A stretch of DNA of 64,000 bases from an uncultured Bacteroidales bacterium (GTDB lineage Bacteria > Bacteroidota > Bacteroidia > Bacteroidales > FEN-979): contig CAIYJU010000046.1 of assembly GCA_903926565.1 (NCBI GenBank), forward strand, positions 62,001 through 126,000, read 5' to 3'. Positions 8,178-16,747 of this stretch are shown piece after piece (position 1 is the stretch's first letter; each line of letters opens with the position of its first letter). A program made the translations under genes and the position numbers. Below the pieces are notes generated by a model. That model did no database searches, was not told the origin of the DNA, and saw nothing but the letters and a program-made list of their open reading frames with translations.

Positions 8178-8189
8178 GAAATTTACGGT

Positions 8190-8906
8190 TTATATTGATT
8201 TTATCAGCTTTTCAAACTCATTTTTAAAGTTGGTTCCGATCGGGATAAGGCGGTCTTTGATTTTTACATGATTGCCTTCAATCAGGTCGATGCGCGACAA
8301 TGCAATGATGAAGGATTTATGGATGCGCGGAAATGCGGTGGAGGGCAACAGGGTTTCAATGTTTTTCAGCGACTGATAGCTGATGATCATTTTTTCGTTC
8401 GTATAGATTTTTACATAATCGCCGAGTGCTTCAATATATAGAATATCTTCGAGGTTGACCTTGTACGTTTTTTTACTTGATTTGATAAAAATGAAGGTGT
8501 CATCCTGTTTATCTGCCTCCTTATTCTCGAATTGCCGCTGATCCTTGCCCTTGAGAAGCTCTTCCGCCTTCTGAATTGCTTTGTAAAACCGTTCAAAAGA
8601 AAACGGTTTCATCAGGTAATCCACAACATCAAGTTCATAACCCTGGATGGCAAATTCTGCATAAGCAGTCGTAATGATCACCAAAGGAGGATTCTTGAGT
8701 GTTTTCAGAAAATCCATCCCGGTCAGCCTGGGCATGTTGATGTCTAAAAAGATCAGGTCCACATCCAGGTTGTGCAAAACATCAATTGCTTCAACAGCAC
8801 TGCTGCATTTCTGAACGATGTCGAGAAAGGGAATATCTTCGGCATACCTTTCGATGACACGCTGAGCCAAAGGTTCATCGTCAACAATCAAACATCTGAT
8901 ATTCAT
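8190..8906 (-). CDS. LytTR-type response regulator (pair 1)
   Basis: A 238-residue transcription regulator. The receiver domain (1-115) has acidic D9 and D10, phospho-acceptor D55 in FLDINMP, ITTAY and LMKPFSFERF. A charged linker follows (about 118-138), then a LytTR DNA-binding domain (about 145-238) with DILYIEALGDYVKIYT and RIHKSFIIALSRID. The start overlaps the stop of the kinase gene by four bases (ATGA), so the pair is translationally coupled. Its targets are unknown; the nearest candidates are the S46 peptidase and the exported proteins to the right. Confidence 0.92.
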   Translation of the reverse strand: MNIRCLIVDDEPLAQRVIERYAEDIPFLDIVQKCSSAVEAIDVLHNLDVDLIFLDINMPRLTGMDFLKTLKNPPLVIITTAYAEFAIQGYELDVVDYLMKPFSFERFYKAIQKAEELLKGKDQRQFENKEADKQDDTFIFIKSSKKTYKVNLEDILYIEALGDYVKIYTNEKMIISYQSLKNIETLLPSTAFPRIHKSFIIALSRIDLIEGNHVKIKDRLIPIGTNFKNEFEKLIKSI

Positions 8907-9958
8907 GTTGTATATATGGTTAGTTCAACGCGATAACTTGTAACAGACTCGCTGATGTCCAGTGTATGCTTTCCGGGATATAACAATTCGAGCCTCTTTT
9001 TAACATTCGACAATCCGAAGCCCCCGTCGGGGTGTTTTTTTCTGAAAGGGTCCGCCCTGTTTTCAATTGTAAATAAAACCCTGTCGGCATATTCCAGGTT
9101 GAACACAATGCTGATGTATGGGTTGTCATTTTTTTCCTTTGCCCCATGTTTAAAGGCATTTTCAATAAAAGCAAGGTATATCAGCGGGGCAATTTTCAGC
9201 TGAAGCTGGTCGCCTGTAATTTCGAACTGAACGTCGAGGCTGTCGTTTGACCGAAGCCGTTCGAGGTAAACATAGCTTTGAAGAAATTCCAGTTGCTTTC
9301 CCAGCGGTACGACATCATCCTTTGATTCATAAATAACATACCGCATCAGGTCGGAAAGCTTCAGGATCAGTTCAGGTGCCTTATCCGACTTGTCGAGGCT
9401 CAGGGCATAAAGGCTGTTCAGGGTGTTGAAAAAGAAATGTGGATTTACCTGGGCTTTGAGCGCCCTGAGTTCAGCCTCGATTTTCTGTTTTTCCACCTCC
9501 TTCATCCGAAGTTCCACATCCTGAAGCGCAATCGAATCCCGCATAAACTTCAGCAATGTTGAAACAATAAGAAACAGCAGTACAAGAATGAACTCGGCAA
9601 TAAATTCTGTTCTAAAGTTTACAGGTTGCTTGCCTCCTTCAAAAAAGAAGGTTACGTAGTAATTTAACAGGATGAACAGAAAAATATTGGCAATCTCTAA
9701 AACAAAAAATATCAGGAATTTACGTTTGTTGAAAAACACCGGGATCAGCCAGAGTAAGTTTATATAGACCGATATGGCAAGGAACCCGACGGTGATGAGA
9801 ATATTCATCGCCAGGCGGAGGTCTATATTGTAAAAGTTAAAATCACCACGGGTATAAATAAGAACCACGGTGAAGAGGATGATGCTGATCAGCCAGAACA
9901 ATCCCTGCTGTATTATATAGTGCTTCCTGTTCTTTTGGATAAGTTTGGTTAAGGCCAT
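8903..9958 (-). CDS. LytS/YpdA-type sensor histidine kinase (pair 1)
   Basis: A 351-residue membrane kinase starting at ATG 9958 (MALTKLIQKNRKHYII); the open frame extends further upstream but without kinase character. About four transmembrane helices occupy residues 18-145, with a coiled coil before the His_kinase domain. The phospho-acceptor is in LKAQVNPHFFFNTLNSLY, and the HATPase N box is APLIYLAFIENAFKHG, followed by GGFGLSNVKKRLELLYPG. There is no large periplasmic sensor domain, so it probably senses in the membrane. It is coupled to the LytTR regulator. The upstream spacer to 10220 (262 bp) shows no confident site. Confidence 0.9.
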   Translation of the reverse strand: MALTKLIQKNRKHYIIQQGLFWLISIILFTVVLIYTRGDFNFYNIDLRLAMNILITVGFLAISVYINLLWLIPVFFNKRKFLIFFVLEIANIFLFILLNYYVTFFFEGGKQPVNFRTEFIAEFILVLLFLIVSTLLKFMRDSIALQDVELRMKEVEKQKIEAELRALKAQVNPHFFFNTLNSLYALSLDKSDKAPELILKLSDLMRYVIYESKDDVVPLGKQLEFLQSYVYLERLRSNDSLDVQFEITGDQLQLKIAPLIYLAFIENAFKHGAKEKNDNPYISIVFNLEYADRVLFTIENRADPFRKKHPDGGFGLSNVKKRLELLYPGKHTLDISESVTSYRVELTIYTT

Positions 9959-10220
9959 GACAAGGATTTTTTTACAAAAGTGGTCATTGATTTCGGGATT
10001 GTCAACTTTTTTTGATGATTGTCTGGAAAAACCTGTTGAAAGTATGGGTTTTTCAGGGCATTTACCTGCCAAAAGAATCCGGTCATCGAGAAATTCCGCA
10101 GTTTATCAAAAATAATGATATCTTGCTTAAATTGTTGCTAATATTGCAATCCGTTTTTAATCAGCCACAAACCGCAGATAATTTCATCATTACAAAACCA
10201 AATTTTAACATTTAACGCTC

Positions 10221-12416
10221 ATGAAAACAGGTTTAAAAAATTTAAAATTCGCAATGATCGCGTTGGTTCTATTTTTCTCCGGCGGATCTTTCGGTTATGC
10301 CGAAAACCCGCCCGATGAAGGAATGTGGCTTCCCCTAATGCTCGAACGACTGAATTATGTTGACATGCAGAAAATGGGACTTCACCTTACTGCTGAAGAA
10401 CTTTACAGCATCAACCACAACAGTCTCAAGGATGCCATCGTGGGATTATCCAGCAATGGTGCATCGGGTGGCTTTTTCTGCACTGCCGAACTGGTGTCAT
10501 CCCAGGGATTGCTTTTTACAAACCACCATTGCGGTTATGGAGCCATTCAGAACCACAGCACCCCCGAACATGATTACCTGACCAATGGCTTCTGGGCAAA
10601 ATCGAATGGTGAAGAGTTGTCAAACGAGGCAATGTGTGCCTCGTTTCTTCAGCGGGTTGAAAATGTAACCGATTCGATCATCCCTTTTCTTTCAGATACC
10701 CTGAAAGAATCTGATCGCGCAAATAAAGTGAAGGAAATCTCAACCCGCATTAAAAAAAGAGCGGAACAGGATGGGAAATTTGAAGCTTCTGTCAAATCGT
10801 TTTACGGAGGCAGTGAGTATTACCTGTTTGTTTTCATCACATATAAAGACGTTCGCCTGGTGGGAGCACCCCCGTCATCGGTCGGGAAATTCGGCGGCGA
10901 TACCGATAACTGGATGTGGCCACGCCACACCGGAGACTTTTCAATTTTCCGCGTTTACACCGATGCGGATGGAAAACCTGCCAAGTACAATGAAAAAAAC
11001 GTACCACTTAAACCCGCATATCACCTGCCGATCAGCCTGAAAGGCATCAAGAAAAACGACTTTGCCATGGTATGGGGTTACCCCGGTTCAACATCCCGCT
11101 ATCTCACTTCATTTGGCATTGAATATAATCTCCAGGTCTTCTATCCTACCCTGGTCAAACTTTTCGGGAAAGAGCTGGAAGTGATGAAAGAGCGTATGGA
11201 CCAGGATAATGCCGTTAAAATTGCGTATGCTGCCAATTACGCAGGTATCGCCAATACCTGGAAGAATTTTATCGGCCAGGAACGGATGCTTGTCAGAAAT
11301 AAAGTAGAAGATAAGAAAAAAGTGATCGAACAGGATTTTACTGCCTGGTACAGCAAAGATCCTGCATTGCAGAAAAAATACGGCAAGGTGATCGAAAACC
11401 TGCAAAAGAATTATGCAGACCTGAAGAAAATAGCCATCCCGTTCTTTTATGCCAACCTCGCCGGTTCCGGCCTTGATGTCGTGCAAATGGCCGGTCAGTT
11501 TGGCGGGCTGAAGAGCGCTCTTGAAAAGAAGAACAAAGGCGCTCTAAAAGAGGCCCAGGCGGGATTAACGGAAACCATCAGGGAGCATTTCAAGGAGTAT
11601 GACATGGCCATTGCAAGGAAAACTCTCGCTGAAATGCTAAGAATGTACGCCACTGATGTTGCAAAGTCAGAACAGCCGGCCATCTTTACCCTTATCGAAA
11701 AGGAATATAACAACGACTTTACTGCCTTTGCCAATGCTGTTTATGAAACTTCCGTTTTTGCAACCCCTGAAGGTGCAAATAAATTCGCTGAAAAACCCAG
11801 TCTTAAAGTCTTTAAAAAAGACCTTGGGTGGCAACTTTCTGAATCAATGGAAGAGGCAATGGGTAAATATGCAGCCGCTTACGGCACTGCAAGAGGCAAT
11901 ATTGGTGTGGCCAACCGCCAGTTCATTGCCGGCATCCGCGAGATGAACCCGAAACTTGTCAGGTATCCGGATGCCAACTCCACCATGCGCATGTCTTATG
12001 GCAGCGTGCTTGATTACTATCCTGCTGATGCCGTTCATTACGATTATGTAACCACCCTGAAAGGCGTCATGCAAAAGGAAGACCCTTCCAATGATGAATT
12101 TATCGTCGAAAAGAAGCTGAAAGAGCTGTTCCAGGCAAAAGATTATGGTCAGTATGGTGAAAACGGTGAAATGGTTGTCTGCTTTCTTACAACCAATGAT
12201 ATTACCGGAGGGAACTCAGGCAGCCCTGTTATCAATGGCGACGGTCAGCTGATCGGCCTTGCCTTCGACGGCAACTGGGAAGCCATGAGCGGCGACATCA
12301 TGTTTGAACCCGACATGCAGCGCACCATCAATGTAGATGTACGCTATGTCTTGTTCATCATCGACAAGTATGCAGGAGCTACCAACCTGATCAATGAGCT
12401 TACACTTATAAAATAA
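10221..12416 (+). CDS. S46-family dipeptidyl-peptidase, DPP7-like
   Basis: A 731-residue periplasmic serine peptidase that removes dipeptides from peptide N-termini, used by asaccharolytic Bacteroidota to feed on protein. It has a signal peptide (about 1-27, ending FGYA). The catalytic triad is visible: His in LFTNHHCGYGAIQ, Asp in GGDTDNWMWPRHTGDF and Ser in ITGGNSGSPV. After the Ser, GLAFDGNWEAMSGD has Gly where DPP11 enzymes have an Arg that selects acidic residues, so a DPP7-type preference for hydrophobic or aliphatic P1 is expected. Length matches the family. It ends at a strong terminator and stands alone. Confidence 0.93.
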   Translation: MKTGLKNLKFAMIALVLFFSGGSFGYAENPPDEGMWLPLMLERLNYVDMQKMGLHLTAEELYSINHNSLKDAIVGLSSNGASGGFFCTAELVSSQGLLFTNHHCGYGAIQNHSTPEHDYLTNGFWAKSNGEELSNEAMCASFLQRVENVTDSIIPFLSDTLKESDRANKVKEISTRIKKRAEQDGKFEASVKSFYGGSEYYLFVFITYKDVRLVGAPPSSVGKFGGDTDNWMWPRHTGDFSIFRVYTDADGKPAKYNEKNVPLKPAYHLPISLKGIKKNDFAMVWGYPGSTSRYLTSFGIEYNLQVFYPTLVKLFGKELEVMKERMDQDNAVKIAYAANYAGIANTWKNFIGQERMLVRNKVEDKKKVIEQDFTAWYSKDPALQKKYGKVIENLQKNYADLKKIAIPFFYANLAGSGLDVVQMAGQFGGLKSALEKKNKGALKEAQAGLTETIREHFKEYDMAIARKTLAEMLRMYATDVAKSEQPAIFTLIEKEYNNDFTAFANAVYETSVFATPEGANKFAEKPSLKVFKKDLGWQLSESMEEAMGKYAAAYGTARGNIGVANRQFIAGIREMNPKLVRYPDANSTMRMSYGSVLDYYPADAVHYDYVTTLKGVMQKEDPSNDEFIVEKKLKELFQAKDYGQYGENGEMVVCFLTTNDITGGNSGSPVINGDGQLIGLAFDGNWEAMSGDIMFEPDMQRTINVDVRYVLFIIDKYAGATNLINELTLIK

Positions 12417-12435
12417 AACTCCTTTCATAATCTGA

Positions 12436-12474
12436 AAGAGGCTGTTTCGACTCAAACGAAACAGCCTCTTTTTT
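12436..12474 (+). terminator. Rho-independent terminator after the S46 peptidase
   Basis: A perfect 14-bp stem, AAGAGGCTGTTTCG paired with CGAAACAGCCTCTT, around a 7-nt loop, running into six T. It lies 20 bp after the peptidase stop. The stem is symmetric, so it may also act on the convergent minus-strand gene that ends at 12513. Confidence 0.9.
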
Positions 12475-12512
12475 ATGCCTTCACGAACTCCATATGGTTG
12501 ATTATCCTGTTC

Positions 12513-13793
12513 TTATAATTTTTGCCTGTACAACATTTTATTATCAGGATCGCCCGGTACATTGTACAGGTAATAGATAAAATCGTTGTAAACCCTGATC
12601 TTTTCCGGAAAGTAGTGAAACAGGGCCTGCCGTTTATTCAGGATCCCTGAATTCAGATCAATTTCGTACAGGCCATATTGACCATTTGATACAAACGTGG
12701 TAAAGACCTTGCCCGACATTTCATCCACCACGATATCATTCGTCCATCGCCCGTTCCTCACATCCCCGGTTTTCAAGGCAAGTTTGTATGAGAAATTGCC
12801 GGTAAGATCATAGAACTCTATCTGCCGGTCGGGCGTGTTAAATATACAGATATAATCCCCGATTCTGTACAACGCTGACTTAACAGGCCGGTAAAGGATT
12901 TTATGGACATAATTCCAGGTGACAAAATCACTCCGGGAGTCAGGCGGTAGGTGCTGCCCAAGCAGGTAAGCATCCCCCTCATTCCGCCTCAGCATTTTCG
13001 CCTTACGCTCATCCCTTACCAGGGAAATCGGGTTTTTCATCAGGGTATTTTTGTTAATTCCAAAGTACTCCACCCCTTGTCCGAGATCTGTGACCTTCTG
13101 AAAATATAAAACAGCATCCGAGGAGGCAACGCAATTTTTCAGGACATCATCAAATTTCCGAAGGTTCACTCCATAAATCAACTGCAGCTGATCCTTCCGG
13201 CGAAACACCTGGAATCCCGAATCATGACTCAGCACATGCAGAACCCCCAGGCAGTCTTTGAACAACCGGTCGGGTTTGAAATTTAGTGGCTGCGACGTTG
13301 CCACCGTATCTCCATAAATGCTCTTGCAGATTAATTCCGCTTTTGAAAGATACTGCCTGTAAATCAACAGGTAAACGATGTTGCTGTCAATTTCATAGTC
13401 AAGTACCGCGTAGTGGTCGTCCTTGAAAAATGCCTCATTTACATTGGCTTTTATTTCAACTTCCGCCAGGTCACTCACTGCAGGTGACAAATAGATGGTA
13501 AGAGAAAAAGAAGTTGCATCGAGTAAAATGTGCTTCGGAACATAGCCGACATGACTAACTGTAAGGTTGGCGGGGATGGAATCGGTAAAAAAAGAGAACT
13601 CCCCGGCCTTCCCGGTAACCGTACCCGTTTTTGATCCCGGGATCGACAGGTTTACATTGGCAAGCGGCTTTTTGCTGACCTGATCAATGATCTTGCCATA
13701 AAAAAATATATAATTCTTCTGGGCCATGAGGTTGATTCCTGCAGTGAAGACCAGAATCAGCAAAACCAAAAGTATCCTGAAAAAGTTATTCAT
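12513..13793 (-). CDS. Exported carboxypeptidase-regulatory-like domain protein
   Basis: A 426-residue exported protein starting at ATG 13793 (MNNFFRILLVLLILVFTAG). After the signal peptide comes a carboxypeptidase regulatory-like beta-sandwich (about residues 25-105: FYGKIIDQVSKKPLANVNL and VTGKAGEFSFF), as often seen at the N-terminus of Bacteroidota outer-membrane proteins. The rest (about 110-426) is unrecognised. Repeated Tyr/Ile-rich beta segments such as NIVYLLIYRQ, GDYICIFN and FTTFVSNGQYGLYEIDL suggest a beta-propeller-like fold. No TonB plug or barrel is present. Function unknown. Confidence 0.7.
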   Translation of the reverse strand: MNNFFRILLVLLILVFTAGINLMAQKNYIFFYGKIIDQVSKKPLANVNLSIPGSKTGTVTGKAGEFSFFTDSIPANLTVSHVGYVPKHILLDATSFSLTIYLSPAVSDLAEVEIKANVNEAFFKDDHYAVLDYEIDSNIVYLLIYRQYLSKAELICKSIYGDTVATSQPLNFKPDRLFKDCLGVLHVLSHDSGFQVFRRKDQLQLIYGVNLRKFDDVLKNCVASSDAVLYFQKVTDLGQGVEYFGINKNTLMKNPISLVRDERKAKMLRRNEGDAYLLGQHLPPDSRSDFVTWNYVHKILYRPVKSALYRIGDYICIFNTPDRQIEFYDLTGNFSYKLALKTGDVRNGRWTNDIVVDEMSGKVFTTFVSNGQYGLYEIDLNSGILNKRQALFHYFPEKIRVYNDFIYYLYNVPGDPDNKMLYRQKL

Positions 13794-13810
13794 ATATGTC
13801 TGTCGACATA

Positions 13811-13818
13811 CAAATATA
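13811..13818 (-). promoter_or_regulatory. -7 box TATATTTG of the minus-strand gene
   Basis: TATATTTG on the minus strand fits TAnnTTTG. A T-rich GTTTTT element lies 19 nt further upstream (13842-13838) in place of the -33 box. It is 18 bp ahead of ATG 13793, so the leader would be very short. Confidence 0.4.
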
Positions 13819-13859
13819 GCTAAAAATGGCCGGAGGTAAAAACAGATTATGATTTCTGT

Positions 13860-13867
13860 TATTTTTG
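13860..13867 (+). promoter_or_regulatory. -7 box TATTTTTG of the T9SS protein gene
   Basis: TATTTTTG fits TAnnTTTG and lies 59 bp before ATG 13927. No good TTTG is seen at the -33 position, so the match is only partial. Confidence 0.35.
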
Positions 13868-13926
13868 CATCTATCAAGTAATTCCATTATTCAAAAAAAT
13901 AATCTACCTTCAAATACGTCTATAAT

Positions 13927-14817
13927 ATGAGATATCTATATTGCATCATGGTTCTGGTTATTTCCTCAACCATCACCACAGCCCAGATTCCAAACAACGG
14001 GTTTGAAACATGGACCACTGTCGGAAATTACTCGATGCCGGATCAATGGGACAACCTCAACCCCTCTACCGCTGCGGCCGGCATCTTTACCTGCATCAAA
14101 GGAACACCCGGATCACCGGGGAATTCCTATCTTAAACTTGTATCAAAAACGGTAACCGGGATGGGGGTTGTTCCGGGTATCGCAACATGCGGGGTCCTGG
14201 ACCAGGTAACCCACCTCCCTGTATCGGGCTTTTCCTTCACCCAGCGACCCCAAAATTTTACAGGTAAGTGGCAATATATGGTATATGGTGCTGGCGCTGG
14301 TTACATTGACATCATCCTCACCAGGTGGGATATTCCTTCAAATACAAGAATAACCGTTGCCTCCACCCATAAGGTTCTACCCGGGATGGTTATGAGCTGG
14401 GCAAATTTTTCCATTCCGCTGACATACGTTGATGGTCAGTTTCCCGACACGTGCATGATCTTTCTTTCTGCCAGCGGTTCTGCTCCAAACAACCAGGATT
14501 TCCTTTATCTGGATAATCTGCAGTTCGTGGGAACTGTCACAGGGACTGGTTCAGCTCTTTCTGCAGCATCCAACCTGACTGTTTTTCCCAATCCGGCGCA
14601 TGGTTCATTTTCAGCAAAGTTTATTTCCCCCGGGGCAGAGGTGCTGACCCTTCAACTATTTAACGAACAAGGATTGCTTGTCCGGCAGCAAAAAATCGAG
14701 ACAAAATCCGGTGAAAACGAGTTTGTGTTTGATGTAAAATCATTGCCGGCAGGTATCTATTTCCTGAAACAGGATACAGGTTCATTCAAATTCACCTCCA
14801 GGGTAATAGTTTACTGA
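13927..14817 (+). CDS. Secreted protein with T9SS type A sorting domain
   Basis: A 296-residue exported protein. It has a signal peptide (1-19, ending TTAQ), a middle domain beginning PNNGFETWTTVG and running to about residue 200, and a C-terminal sorting domain (about 215-296: LTVFPNPAHGSFSAKF, LQLFNEQGLLVRQQ, SLPAGIYFLK). The NGFETW opening is shared by many Bacteroidota surface proteins whose beta-sandwich domain may bind carbohydrate or other surfaces; I cannot name a function. Secretion by T9SS and surface attachment are expected. It lies just upstream of the second two-component pair. Confidence 0.75.
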   Translation: MRYLYCIMVLVISSTITTAQIPNNGFETWTTVGNYSMPDQWDNLNPSTAAAGIFTCIKGTPGSPGNSYLKLVSKTVTGMGVVPGIATCGVLDQVTHLPVSGFSFTQRPQNFTGKWQYMVYGAGAGYIDIILTRWDIPSNTRITVASTHKVLPGMVMSWANFSIPLTYVDGQFPDTCMIFLSASGSAPNNQDFLYLDNLQFVGTVTGTGSALSAASNLTVFPNPAHGSFSAKFISPGAEVLTLQLFNEQGLLVRQQKIETKSGENEFVFDVKSLPAGIYFLKQDTGSFKFTSRVIVY

Positions 14818-14884
14818 TCAATGGTTTTTTTCTTCTTTGGGAATTGTTGTTCTGGATCCCTCCGGGACATTCAGAAGTCATCGT

Positions 14885-14892
14885 TATATTTG
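14885..14892 (+). promoter_or_regulatory. -7 box TATATTTG of the second two-component pair
   Basis: TATATTTG fits TAnnTTTG, in the 174-bp spacer before the kinase gene at 14992. The leader would be about 95 nt. A clear -33 TTTG is missing at the right distance. Confidence 0.35.
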
Positions 14893-14991
14893 AGGATGCT
14901 GCCGAACAAACCGGGCATCCTGTCGATTTGTTGCATAAAACAGCTCCAACTAGCTGATTTATCACTATTTTCGTGAGGTGATTTCCGTACA

Positions 14992-16017
14992 ATGAAGCTC
15001 AAATATAAAATTCTGATACACCTGGCATTCTGGGTTTACATGTTCAACCAGATCCTGCTTTCCATTGCGATGATGTCGGGAAAAGGCTATGATCCGTTTG
15101 AAGAGATCACCATCTACCCGGTTACCAGCCTGATTACATTTTACAGTTTCTATTTCACCTACGGGCTTTTTTTTACCCGGAAAAACAAACTCCTTCCGGT
15201 GATTTTGCTGGTTGCGGTCATCGGCCTTCTTATCCCGTTACGGGTAGGACTGGAGTACGTTTTCTGGAAATATATCGGATACATCCACCTGAAGCCTTCT
15301 GTCCCGCTTATCATCAACAGCAGCTGGTGGTTCAACTCTCTCCGGCTGGTGACCATCTACGGTATTTATGCGCTGCTCATCCAACTGGCCATCGGATGGT
15401 TTGATACCCAGAAGCTTAAGACTGAACTGCTGCTTGAAAAACAATCCGGGGAGCTGGCATTGCTTCGGTCGCAGATTAATCCTCATTTTTTATTCAACAC
15501 CCTGAACAACATCTATTCGCTGGTTTACAAGAAGTCGGACGATGCCCCTGAAGCGGTGATGAAAATGTCGTCGATCATGCGGTACATGCTTTACGATGCA
15601 ACCACCGACAATGTGCTCCTTGAAAAGGAGATCGAATACCTCAAAAGTTTTATTGAGCTCGAAAAACTCCGGATCAAGCACAAAGACTTCGTGGAGTTGC
15701 ACATTAATGGCCCTGTTGAAGGGAGAACCATCGCCCCCATGCTGCTCATTCCCTTCGTTGAAAATGCATTCAAACATGGCAGCAGAAGTGTGCCCGGCCC
15801 GGGAATCAAAATTGTGTTATCCATCGAACCCCGGAAAATCCTGTTTGACGTAACCAACCATGTACGAAAAAATGCAACCGTCACCAAAGACCAAGTTGGC
15901 GGCATCGGGCTGACGAATATCCGGCGGAGGCTTAACCTTCTGTACCCCGGCAACCATCAACTCGAAATCAGTGCAGGTGAAGACCTTTATCAAATTCATT
16001 TAATCCTATCGACATGA
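14992..16017 (+). CDS. LytS/YpdA-type sensor histidine kinase (pair 2)
   Basis: A 341-residue membrane kinase with four predicted transmembrane helices in the first 135 residues and a short coiled coil. The phospho-acceptor lies in LRSQINPHFLFNTLNNIYSL, and the ATPase N box is APMLLIPFVENAFKHGSR, followed by GGIGLTNIRRRLNLLYPG. It has the same architecture as the kinase at 8903-9958 but is on the opposite strand, with a different membrane region. Its stop overlaps the start of its response regulator by four bases. Confidence 0.92.
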   Translation: MKLKYKILIHLAFWVYMFNQILLSIAMMSGKGYDPFEEITIYPVTSLITFYSFYFTYGLFFTRKNKLLPVILLVAVIGLLIPLRVGLEYVFWKYIGYIHLKPSVPLIINSSWWFNSLRLVTIYGIYALLIQLAIGWFDTQKLKTELLLEKQSGELALLRSQINPHFLFNTLNNIYSLVYKKSDDAPEAVMKMSSIMRYMLYDATTDNVLLEKEIEYLKSFIELEKLRIKHKDFVELHINGPVEGRTIAPMLLIPFVENAFKHGSRSVPGPGIKIVLSIEPRKILFDVTNHVRKNATVTKDQVGGIGLTNIRRRLNLLYPGNHQLEISAGEDLYQIHLILST

Positions 16018-16742
16018 CAATCAATTGCATCGCGATTGATGATGAGCCACTGGCGCTCGATATCATCAAAGATTACTGTTCAAAAGTTGCTTTTTTGAAC
16101 CTCCTTAAAATCTTCGACAACGCCATCGAATCCATTGAATATATCCGTTCGAACAAAGTTGATTTAATTTTCCTTGACATTCAGATGGAAGAACTCAACG
16201 GGATCCAGCTGCTGAACGCCCTGAAGCATCGTCCATTCGTGATTTTCACAACTGCCTATGAACGCTATGCCATCCAGGGCTTTGAATTGGATGTGGTGGA
16301 TTATATGCTGAAACCGATCTCTTTTGAACGGTTTATCAAAGGAGTGAACAAGGTGTGCGAACGGATGCAGCTTGATACAGGATCAGGCAAGTCTGAAAAT
16401 GGCAAATCAAGGGCCACGGAACCCCCATTTTTCTTTGTAAAAACCGAAACACGGATGGAGCGTATCGAAAACCATGATGTTTTATATGTTGAGGGCATGG
16501 GTGACTACTGGCGCATCGTGACAAAAACCCGGAGGATCATGACCCTCATGAATGCCCGGAAACTGGAAGAGGTGCTCCATGAACCCCAGTTCTGCCGCGT
16601 ACATAAATCCTTTTTTATTGCCCTGGATAAAATCGAATCGATCGAACGGAACAGGATAAAGATTGGAGACCAGTATATTCCTGTCAGCGAAACCTACCAC
16701 AAAGCCTTTTTTGACCTGATAGAACGAAAGAAACTGGCCTGA
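16014..16742 (+). CDS. LytTR-type response regulator (pair 2)
   Basis: A 242-residue regulator. The receiver has D9, D10 and phospho-acceptor D55 (FLDIQM), FTTAYERYAIQGFELDVVDY and MLKPISFERF. The LytTR domain starts at about residue 143 (HDVLYVEGMGDYWRIVT, RVHKSFFIALDKIESIERN). It is clearly paralogous to the regulator at 8190-8906: the AIQGFELDVVDY stretch is almost the same in both. Translationally coupled to its kinase. Confidence 0.92.
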   Translation: MTINCIAIDDEPLALDIIKDYCSKVAFLNLLKIFDNAIESIEYIRSNKVDLIFLDIQMEELNGIQLLNALKHRPFVIFTTAYERYAIQGFELDVVDYMLKPISFERFIKGVNKVCERMQLDTGSGKSENGKSRATEPPFFFVKTETRMERIENHDVLYVEGMGDYWRIVTKTRRIMTLMNARKLEEVLHEPQFCRVHKSFFIALDKIESIERNRIKIGDQYIPVSETYHKAFFDLIERKKLA

Positions 16743-16747
16743 GGCCT

